This document shows, piece by piece, positions 7,495 to 13,055 of a stretch of DNA of 64,000 bases (position 1 is the stretch's first letter; each line of letters begins with the position of its first letter). The stretch is from the IMG/VR virus record IMGVR_UViG_3300044970_001522, positions 86,278-150,277 of that record; one strand, 5' to 3'. The position numbers and the translations under genes were made by a program. This DNA is from a virus. Under the pieces are notes generated by a model. It saw only the letters and a program-made list of their open reading frames with translations, searched no databases and was not told the origin of the DNA.

Positions 7495-7579
7495 AATTTT
7501 GTACTCAACCCTCGGTACTATCGCCGGTTGTTTCTTGCTGTCCATTCTAATTATCACCTTTCTGGGGATGAATGACTAA
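7487..7579 (+). CDS. Single-pass membrane microprotein, 30 aa
   Basis: The frame codes for MFEILYSTLGTIAGCFLLSI followed by LIITFLGMND, which is almost entirely one hydrophobic helix. The start overlaps the end of the preceding gene and the stop overlaps the start of the next (ATGACTAA), so translation is coupled at both ends. It fills exactly the space that would otherwise be empty. Such peptides could alter a membrane or a host membrane protein; this is inference. Confidence 0.55.
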   Translation: MFEILYSTLGTIAGCFLLSILIITFLGMND

Positions 7580-7805
7580 GCATACACTCAGCCCTGAAGC
7601 CGAAGCCGCATGGAACGCCTACTGCGACGTTGCAGACCGCATCGGAGTTTTTGAAGACACCGGTGAAGCACTAGCTGCTTTTCTTCGAGAACTGATAACG
7701 CAGATTGAATTTAGAGGTGAACTCGGACTAACACCGCTTGGCGCACACGGGCACTACCAAGAGAAGTTGTACGCGATTGCAACTGAGTTGGATGGGCACG
7801 GTTAA
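7572..7805 (+). CDS. Small helical protein, 77 aa (paralogue of the 6876 gene)
   Basis: The sequence LSPEAEAAWNAYCDVADRIG with a following ALAAFLRELI helix matches the gene at 6876 in layout. No family name is recognised. It is the last gene before the terminator-promoter cassette at 7800-7861. Confidence 0.65.
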   Translation: MTKHTLSPEAEAAWNAYCDVADRIGVFEDTGEALAAFLRELITQIEFRGELGLTPLGAHGHYQEKLYAIATELDGHG

Positions 7806-7832
7806 CCGGCTGCTCTGGGGCGGTTTACCGCC

Positions 7833-7861
7833 TTGCCTTTCCGCAAGGAAAGCGGTATAGT
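7833..7861 (+). promoter_or_regulatory. Early promoter B (TTGCCT-N17-TATAGT)
   Basis: A near-consensus sigma-70 promoter lies 37 bases before the gene at 7898. The 11-nt box GGTTTACCGCC (7822-7832) abuts the -35. The spacer contains an inverted repeat (CTTTCC...GGAAAG). An upstream inverted repeat (AACCG...CGGTT, 7803-7826) could be the terminator of the previous unit. Confidence 0.75.
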
Positions 7862-7897
7862 TACCTTATACATACTCGCGCAGACTCAACTTTCATT

Positions 7898-8674
7898 ATG
7901 CAACCGGCAGACTTTTACGTTAGAAGTCCAAAGTCCGTGGAGTGGCTCGGGTCTATTTCCTCCGACGGTGGTGTTCTTGAAACTATTTGTCCGGAAATCA
8001 CGTTCGTCACCTCCGCGCACGAGTTCCGGTCCGGAATCAGGCGCATAGCCAAACGGGACGACTTTCACTCTCCTGAAGAGGGTTGGCCCTGGAAATGGGA
8101 AACCAGCGCATCTACCGACTTTTGCTATGTCTTTACGAAGGACCAAGTGGAGGTCTACAAGTTTGGCCGAAAGAGGTCTTTCACCGAAGACGACACCGCC
8201 GTATACTCTAGCCGAAAAGACACTTGGTTCCCGGACATGTCGAGTGCTAAGAGCACGGTTAGCCTCTCCGGCACTAAGACTCCAAAACTAGAGTTTCTTG
8301 AGATATCGGCAGAAGTGAGGTACTGGGAAGACGCGACAGTCAATGAGACGATTGATAAAGAGGGGACACTCATCCCCTTAAGGACCGGTAAATGTTGGAC
8401 TCCAACAATTCGCCTGAAAGACGGTCAGGTGATGGAGTGGCCCTACGGAGTCACCGCCGAAATTTACTACAAAGTGTGCGACCAAGGTGAGTACTGGCTC
8501 AGAGACTCGGAGCACCGCTTATTTAAGTACCGTGGGGATTACGTTCCTGACGAGTACTTGTGCAAAGGTGACGCGGGGTTCGGCGACTACATTATCTTGT
8601 CTATCGACAAAGCCGGTAAAGTTCGAAACTGGTGGCGACCGAAATTCAAGGCGAACGAGTGGGAGGCTGTATGA
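7898..8674 (+). CDS. Hypothetical early protein, 258 aa
   Basis: The protein looks globular and rich in Trp, Tyr and acidic residues. The N-terminal 100 residues and a C-terminal part around GQVMEWPYGVTAEIYYK and SEHRLFKYRGDYVPDEYL read as soluble beta-rich protein. No family is recognised. It is the only long gene behind promoter B. A C7 tract follows its stop at 8680-8686, where a seven-codon frame (MSDPPRY) begins. Confidence 0.75.
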   Translation: MQPADFYVRSPKSVEWLGSISSDGGVLETICPEITFVTSAHEFRSGIRRIAKRDDFHSPEEGWPWKWETSASTDFCYVFTKDQVEVYKFGRKRSFTEDDTAVYSSRKDTWFPDMSSAKSTVSLSGTKTPKLEFLEISAEVRYWEDATVNETIDKEGTLIPLRTGKCWTPTIRLKDGQVMEWPYGVTAEIYYKVCDQGEYWLRDSEHRLFKYRGDYVPDEYLCKGDAGFGDYIILSIDKAGKVRNWWRPKFKANEWEAV

Positions 8675-8752
8675 GCGATCCCCCCCGGTATTGAGGAAGA
8701 TTGTCCCATAAAATTTCGCCTAGCATTTTCTAGGTAACACTACTGCAACACA

Positions 8753-9859
8753 ATGAAAACAAAAACCGCAGCAACCGCAGCAACTGTCTTGGCTTTGACT
8801 TTCGCCTTAGCAACCCTGCTCTCGGCAACACCGGCACTCGCAGCGTCAGCCGGACGAATAAGCGGACGGAGCTTTCGCAGTTCGTCTAGCTATAACCGAC
8901 CATCTCGGTCCCCAAGTTATAAGAGTAGCCGCTCCAGCTCTCCAAGCTATAGGGCCTCTCCCTCACCGGTGCTAAGAAGCATCCCTGCACCGGGGCTGAG
9001 TAGAAGTTCAAGCTACTACGGTGGCGGCCCTTCGAGAGCGTACCGAAAAACACTACCCTATAGCAACCCCGGAAACAACAGAACGAACATTATTGTCATG
9101 CCGGACATGACACCGAACGTTTATCCGATTGCTCCTCCACTTTATTCGTCGCAAGTGGCACCAGTGCCGCAAACACCTGTGAGCCCTGCGTTCTTTTTCG
9201 TACTCCTTGCTGTGTTGGGGGCTGGGGGCTTGGCTATCTTTCTGCTGGCTGGGGGTTGGGACGACTTTGTGAGCCCATGGGTGAGTACTCAGCGGGACAA
9301 GCTTAGAAAGACGACCGTGGTGAGGCAGCGAGTGGCCTTGCTCGCCTCTGCAAAGGACCTACAAACAGACCTAATACGACTCGCTCGGCGAGGGGACACG
9401 GACAGTGCTGAGGGTCTCTCGAAGATCCTGCAAGAAACTTCCCTCGCCCTTCTTCGCCACCCCGACAAAGTTGTTTACGCGTGGAGCAGTACTGAGCAGG
9501 TGGCGTCAGGAGAGGCAGAAAGCCGATTCGACCAACTTTCCATGGAAGAACGCTCGAAGGCATCAGAGGAAGTTCTCACGAATGTGGGCGGGAGCATCTC
9601 AGAACGTGGGGTCGAATCCCGAAGGGACGTCAAGGAAAATGAGTATATCCTTGTGAGCGTGCTTGTGGCATCGGACCGAAAGCTGGATCTCAAACTGTCG
9701 GACTCGCACGAGAGCTTAAACGCCAATCTTGTAACCCTTGGTTCAGTCTCTCCTGAGGATCTGATGGCACTGGAAGTTATTTGGCAACCCGAAGACGAGT
9801 TTGATGTTCTGTCAAAGGATGAACTTTTGAGCCTGTATCCTGACTTAAACGTTCTGTAG
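8753..9859 (+). CDS. DUF1517-family membrane protein, cyanobacterial type, 368 aa
   Basis: Residues 1-31 form a signal peptide (ALTFALATLLSATPALA ends it). Residues 32-110 are rich in Ser, Arg, Tyr and Gly (SGRSFRSSSSYNRPSRSPSY). One membrane segment lies near 143-167 (FFFVLLAVLGAGGLAIFLLA). The rest follows the DUF1517 pattern: VALLASAKDLQTDLIRLARR, DSAEGLSKILQETSLALLRH, an E/S-rich segment ending in ERSKASEEVL, then YILVSVLVAS, and a close of LLSLYPDLNVL. DUF1517 proteins occur in cyanobacteria and plastids and are membrane-associated; their activity is not established. In a phage this is probably a host-derived auxiliary gene acting on the infected cell's membranes. It ties the phage to a cyanobacterial host. 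Confidence 0.85.
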   Translation: MKTKTAATAATVLALTFALATLLSATPALAASAGRISGRSFRSSSSYNRPSRSPSYKSSRSSSPSYRASPSPVLRSIPAPGLSRSSSYYGGGPSRAYRKTLPYSNPGNNRTNIIVMPDMTPNVYPIAPPLYSSQVAPVPQTPVSPAFFFVLLAVLGAGGLAIFLLAGGWDDFVSPWVSTQRDKLRKTTVVRQRVALLASAKDLQTDLIRLARRGDTDSAEGLSKILQETSLALLRHPDKVVYAWSSTEQVASGEAESRFDQLSMEERSKASEEVLTNVGGSISERGVESRRDVKENEYILVSVLVASDRKLDLKLSDSHESLNANLVTLGSVSPEDLMALEVIWQPEDEFDVLSKDELLSLYPDLNVL

Positions 9860-9934
9860 AAATAAAGTGCAAAAGAAGTGTCGTACAGGCACTTCCTTAG
9901 TCACTTTAAGAACCCTTATTGTTCACATGTTATA

Positions 9935-10153
9935 ATGACTAACCAAAGAGAACCCACCCAAGAACAAGCGGCTAAATGGCAGTGGGGTGACGAGTTGCTG
10001 GAACGAAAGCTGCCGTCGCCTGAGGAACAAGCCGTAGCTGACGCCGAGCACTCACTGCGAATGGTAGCGGCAGGCCTACAGCTAGAAAAAGCGGATAACC
10101 GCCCTGAGCGGGGCGGTTTAGGCCCTTGCCTTATAGCGACAAAAACGCTATAG
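9935..10153 (+). CDS. Small hypothetical protein, 72 aa
   Basis: I take the ATG at 9935 and not the GTG at 9878. The first 58 residues look like an ordinary soluble, helical protein (EQAAKWQWGDELLERKLPSP). The last residues read through the inverted repeat at 10097-10118 and the promoter at 10126, so the true C-terminus may be an accident of sequence. TATAAT with an extended TG overlaps the start codon; I do not think it drives this gene. Confidence 0.5.
   Translation: MTNQREPTQEQAAKWQWGDELLERKLPSPEEQAVADAEHSLRMVAAGLQLEKADNRPERGGLGPCLIATKTL
10097..10118 (+). terminator. GC-rich inverted repeat, terminator-like
   Basis: Eight perfect pairs (AACCGCCC with GGGCGGTT) enclose a TGAGCG loop. Only three T follow, so termination may be partial. 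The right arm runs into the 11-nt box of promoter C, so this is a terminator fused to a promoter, as in the cassettes at 7803 and about 12165. Confidence 0.5.
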
Positions 10154-10154
10154 T
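10126..10154 (+). promoter_or_regulatory. Early promoter C (TTGCCT-N17-TATAGT)
   Basis: The box GGTTTAGGCCC (10115-10125) abuts TTGCCT. The 17-base spacer plus -10 contains an inverted repeat (ATAGCG...CGCTAT). The -10 ends seven bases before the A of the ATG at 10161, so the predicted transcript start falls on the start codon. Confidence 0.75.
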
Positions 10155-10160
10155 AAATGT

Positions 10161-10394
10161 ATGGAAAACTTCCGCGCCATTTGCGCTGCCCTACTCGACG
10201 AGATACCCTACGAGTCCCCCACAACGTGCCTCGCACTTGCAGCGTTGAAAGAGTCGCAGGTGAAGGGACCGACTGAAAAAGACATCTTCAATATCATTTC
10301 TTGGATGATTGACCAGAGAGTTATTGATAACGACTCCGGTGAAATATCTGAGGCGATACAGAGAGTGATTGACTTGTTTAGGGAAACACTGTGA
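10161..10394 (+). CDS. Small helical protein, 77 aa, possibly leaderless
   Basis: An acidic, helical protein (MENFRAICAALLDEIPYESP, later IFNIISWMIDQRVID). No family is recognised. The predicted transcription start from promoter C coincides with its ATG, so it may be translated from a leaderless mRNA. It overlaps the phosphoesterase gene by four bases (GTGA). Confidence 0.7.
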   Translation: MENFRAICAALLDEIPYESPTTCLALAALKESQVKGPTEKDIFNIISWMIDQRVIDNDSGEISEAIQRVIDLFRETL

Positions 10395-11026
10395 AAATCA
10401 GATTTATTGGTGATGTACATGGCAAATGGTCGAAGTATGAGAAGCTAATCAAAGGCTGCGACCGCTCTCTTCAAGTCGGGGACTTCGGTGTGGGTTTCAT
10501 CGACCCGAAGACCGAGAAGCCATACAGCAGCCCACCCTACGACGCGATGTCAAAAGGTGAGCACTTTTTCGTACGGGGAAACCACGACAGTCCCGGTGCC
10601 TGCAAAAGACACCCCTACTGGGTGAAAGACGGGGGATCGGTGTTCGGTCGCGACGACATTTTTTGTGTGGGTGGAGCTTACTCCATCGATAGGGACCGAC
10701 GTACCGAGCGCTACGACTGGTGGCCCGACGAAGAACTGGCTTACGGTGAACTCTGCAATATTATGGACGTGTACGAGCTTGTGAAGCCGAAGGTTGTCGT
10801 CACGCATGAGTGTCCTGACTCTGTAATTTCGTTAGTGTGTCACAAAATAGGAAAGCACAAATTTGACATCCCTTCGGTAACACGAAGGTGTTTCGACAAC
10901 ATGCTCGAGATTCATAAACCGGACCTTTGGATTCATGGCCACTGGCATCTAAATCACCATACGGTGTACAAAGGTGTGGAATTTATTGGTCTTGATGAGC
11001 TATCCTTCCTCGATATGGACGTTTAA
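10391..11026 (+). CDS. Calcineurin-like metallophosphoesterase, 211 aa
   Basis: The metal-binding motifs occur in the usual order: FIGDVHGKW (D-x-H, residues 5-13), LQVGDFG (GD), FFVRGNHD (GNHD, near 62-69), VVVTHECP (H) and LWIHGHWHLN (GHxH, near 177-184). This is the complete set for a two-metal phosphoesterase. The family hydrolyses phosphodiesters or phosphomonoesters; the substrate cannot be read from sequence. The start is a GTG overlapping the previous stop. The size fits a single-domain member. Confidence 0.9.
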   Translation: MKIRFIGDVHGKWSKYEKLIKGCDRSLQVGDFGVGFIDPKTEKPYSSPPYDAMSKGEHFFVRGNHDSPGACKRHPYWVKDGGSVFGRDDIFCVGGAYSIDRDRRTERYDWWPDEELAYGELCNIMDVYELVKPKVVVTHECPDSVISLVCHKIGKHKFDIPSVTRRCFDNMLEIHKPDLWIHGHWHLNHHTVYKGVEFIGLDELSFLDMDV

Positions 11027-11153
11027 TCAAGCCTCCACTCATAGGGAACGTCGTACGAAGGTCAATTACAAGGAAGCTACACCGCTATACTAAGTTTGTG
11101 GCCCCCTTTCTTTATCCCTATGAGCCTTAAATCAAAACCACCATTAAAGCAAA

Positions 11154-11723
11154 ATGACAACAGTAATTAACCTCTTCGGCGGGTCCGGTTGCGGAAAATC
11201 AACCACAGCTGCGCTCCTCTTCGCCAGAATGAAGCTGGCCGGCATTCACGTTGAACTTGTAAGAGAGTATGTGAAGTACTGGGCGTGGAACGACCGCAAG
11301 GTGCGCGAGTGGGACCAGCTTTACCTCCTTGGTAAGCAAAGCGCGTATGAGAGCATGCTGTACGGCAAAGTTGACTACATTGTTACCGACAGCCCTATAC
11401 TTCTGGCAGGAATCTACCAAGACTACCGGTCTCAAGGCAAAGACACGTACGTAAGTTCCGCCGCTCAATCCTTCATGGCTCACGCAGAGGAAAGGGGTGT
11501 AACGTACAAGAATTTCTTCCTAAATCGCATCAAGCCCTTCGACCCTCGCGGACGTTACGAAACCGAAGACCAAGCCAGATCGGTTGACGATTTTGTCTAC
11601 GACTATCTGTGCAAGTACAGTGGGTTCCGCCCAATTACAATATCTGGACCGGACGAACGCAGGGACACAGAGATTTTGAGCTATCTTGGTGAGCTACATT
11701 TTAAGGAGGCTCCCTCGCTGTGA
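11154..11723 (+). CDS. P-loop ATPase/kinase-like protein (AAA_28 type), 189 aa
   Basis: A perfect Walker A (GGSGCGKSTT, residues 9-18) follows the first strand. A YIVTDSPILL strand follows at about residues 77-88, as in nucleotide and NadR/AAA_28-type kinases, where Asp-Ser-Pro marks the second strand. A lid-like Arg-rich stretch (NRIKPFDPRGRYETEDQARS) lies near 120-140. It may phosphorylate a nucleotide or cofactor for replication. TATACT at 11086 may belong to its promoter, but the -35 is poor. Confidence 0.8.
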   Translation: MTTVINLFGGSGCGKSTTAALLFARMKLAGIHVELVREYVKYWAWNDRKVREWDQLYLLGKQSAYESMLYGKVDYIVTDSPILLAGIYQDYRSQGKDTYVSSAAQSFMAHAEERGVTYKNFFLNRIKPFDPRGRYETEDQARSVDDFVYDYLCKYSGFRPITISGPDERRDTEILSYLGELHFKEAPSL

Positions 11724-11902
11724 CACTAACTTTCCGAGAACTTTTAGAAAGTTTGCAGACTTTTTCTAACGATGACCTGGACAAGGACGCTACTGTGGAG
11801 GTAGACGGGGAATGTTTTGGAGTGTCCCACGTGGGAGTGTCCACAAATCTGGATGACGCACTTGATGAAGGGCACCCCTTTCTTTCAACTGCAACAAGGT
11901 AA
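11720..11902 (+). CDS. Small acidic protein, 60 aa
   Basis: A GTG start overlaps the previous stop by four bases. The protein is acidic: MTLTFRELLESLQTFSNDDL, then a short beta hairpin (ATVEVDGECFGVSHVG). Similar short 'TFRELLxxL...LD..V.V...' proteins occur in many phages with no known function. Confidence 0.65.
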   Translation: MTLTFRELLESLQTFSNDDLDKDATVEVDGECFGVSHVGVSTNLDDALDEGHPFLSTATR

Positions 11903-11929
11903 AGTGTTGCCTTAGGATGGTTCCCCGGC

Positions 11930-11958
11930 TTGCTTTGCTGAGGCAAAGCCGCTGTAAT
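11930..11958 (+). promoter_or_regulatory. Early promoter D (TTGCTT-N17-TGTAAT)
   Basis: The box GGTTCCCCGGC (11919-11929) abuts the -35. A perfect 7-bp inverted repeat (GCTTTGC TGAG GCAAAGC, 11932-11949) covers most of the -35 and spacer. The next gene starts 23 bases after the -10. Confidence 0.6.
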
Positions 11959-11981
11959 ACGTTCATAACTCCTGAAAACCA

Positions 11982-12158
11982 ATGTCATACAACCCGGACT
12001 CAGATACCTACCCCTTCAACGACAGCGAGACTCTGTTAAACTTCCTGGACCGTCTTCTACTGGAGTCCGTGTCGTGCGAAGGAGGCCTTGTGCCCCTCAC
12101 TTCTTCTCGGTTTCAACGCCTTTCCAGGCTTGTTGAAGGTGTCTCAATTGACGATTGA
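11982..12158 (+). CDS. Small hypothetical protein, 58 aa
   Basis: The frame begins MSYNPDSDTYPFNDSETLLN and continues with Leu-rich helices (FLDRLLLESVS, FQRLSRLVEGV) to TGA. It lies between promoters D and E. Its first bases (ACCAATGTCATACAACCC) closely match those of the next gene (ACCAATGTCATTCAACCC), which suggests a shared leader. No family is recognised. Confidence 0.6.
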   Translation: MSYNPDSDTYPFNDSETLLNFLDRLLLESVSCEGGLVPLTSSRFQRLSRLVEGVSIDD

Positions 12159-12216
12159 CCTTGACCCCCGTTGGGCGGTGAGCGGTTAGCCCCCTTGCCT
12201 TGGGCGGTTTCCCCGT

Positions 12217-12244
12217 TTGTTTTCCAGAAGGAAAACGCTATAGT
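12217..12244 (+). promoter_or_regulatory. Early promoter E (TTGTTT-N16-TATAGT)
   Basis: The box GGTTTCCCCGT (12206-12216) abuts the -35. The spacer carries the inverted repeat TTTTCC AGAA GGAAAA. A second copy of box plus -35 (GGTTAGCCCCC then TTGCCT, 12184-12200) stands just upstream without a -10, which suggests partial tandem duplication of the cassette. Confidence 0.7.
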
Positions 12245-12268
12245 ATTTACGTGACCTTCGAAGAACCA

Positions 12269-12535
12269 ATGTCATTCAACCCAGACTGGGCTTCACCTCC
12301 AGGGTCTATCGTAAGGGAGTTACGTCTGGAGCGTAGAATTTCTCTTCACGACTTTGCGGGAGAAACAGGGTTAACCGTACCCGAAGTTCTTGAACTTGAG
12401 GAAGGGAACCTTCGCATCGACCCTCATCTAGCGGAGCGCCTTGAGTACGTGTTCGGACAACCAACTGAAAAGTTTTGGCTCACCCTTCAACTAAACTACG
12501 ACAATGACCTTAAAAGAGGAAGAAAGCATGATTGA
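12269..12535 (+). CDS. HigA-family HTH (XRE) regulator, 88 aa
   Basis: The protein reads PPGSIVRELRLERRISLHDF, then AGETGLTVPEVLELEEGNLR, then DPHLAERLEYVFGQPTEKFW and LTLQLNYD. This is the HigA/VapI pattern of a Cro/CI-type HTH: P-G-x-x-L-R-E, a four-helix HTH, and the closing F-W-L-x-L-Q-x-x-Y-D. It starts after promoter E; an upstream in-frame GTG lies inside the promoter and is rejected. No partner toxin is seen. It may regulate early transcription, possibly at the palindromes in the cassettes. Confidence 0.8.
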   Translation: MSFNPDWASPPGSIVRELRLERRISLHDFAGETGLTVPEVLELEEGNLRIDPHLAERLEYVFGQPTEKFWLTLQLNYDNDLKRGRKHD

Positions 12536-12803
12536 GCTACTTGTAACGGAGAACAAAAGTATTGATCCCGCACGATTTTACCGAAACCGAGTTCGTGTCT
12601 TTCTCGATAGAAACTACAACTATGGTATGTGGGTAGACGAAGACAAATTGTTTGACCTTTTGTCGCTGGAGCAGAAAAAACAGTACCTTGTTGACAGATC
12701 CCCTAGTGGATGCAAGTACAATGTTACACGAGAGGTAGCACAGAGGGTTCTTGCAGTGGGGCACACTCACCTCAGTAAGCAGAAACTTCGCCCATGCTTG
12801 TGA
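12528..12803 (+). CDS. Hypothetical protein, 91 aa
   Basis: I prefer the ATG at 12528 because it overlaps the previous stop and follows AGAGGAAG. An ATG at 12504 would add eight residues. The protein is charged (ARFYRNRVRVFLDRNYNYGM) with no recognised family. Confidence 0.65.
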   Translation: MIELLVTENKSIDPARFYRNRVRVFLDRNYNYGMWVDEDKLFDLLSLEQKKQYLVDRSPSGCKYNVTREVAQRVLAVGHTHLSKQKLRPCL

Positions 12804-13009
12804 CTCCTCGCAGGGTCGGTGACGCTGCTAGAAAAGTTATTGAGACACTTCGCGAGCTTGGTCTATCCCACTTGTACAAAGAGGACCAAGTTCTGAGAGA
12901 GATGCTGGAAAAGTTTAACAGCAAGGACTCATGGGGTTGGACCTCCCAGACTCTTGCCGATCACTGGCTGCAGAGCAATGGCTTGTGGGATTTGAACGAC
13001 AATAATTAA
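12794..13009 (+). CDS. Small hypothetical protein, 71 aa
   Basis: A helical protein beginning MLVTPRRVGDAARKVIETLR and ending in a Trp-rich segment (SWGWTSQTLADHWLQSNGLW). It overlaps the previous gene by ten bases. No family is recognised. Confidence 0.65.
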   Translation: MLVTPRRVGDAARKVIETLRELGLSHLYKEDQVLREMLEKFNSKDSWGWTSQTLADHWLQSNGLWDLNDNN

Positions 13010-13055
13010 TACACCCTTCTTTAACAACCAAATTAGCTCAGCAATTACCCTTGAA

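Noticed and set aside
8671-8736. Possible 21-codon gene after a C7 tract (MSDPPGIEEDCPIKFRLAFS if one C is removed)
   Set aside because: With the sequence as given the frame ends after seven codons. A single-base error cannot be shown from this window alone.
9931-9936. TATAAT with an extended TG
   Set aside because: It overlaps the ATG at 9935, so the transcript would begin inside the gene; no suitable -35 or downstream start codon is present.
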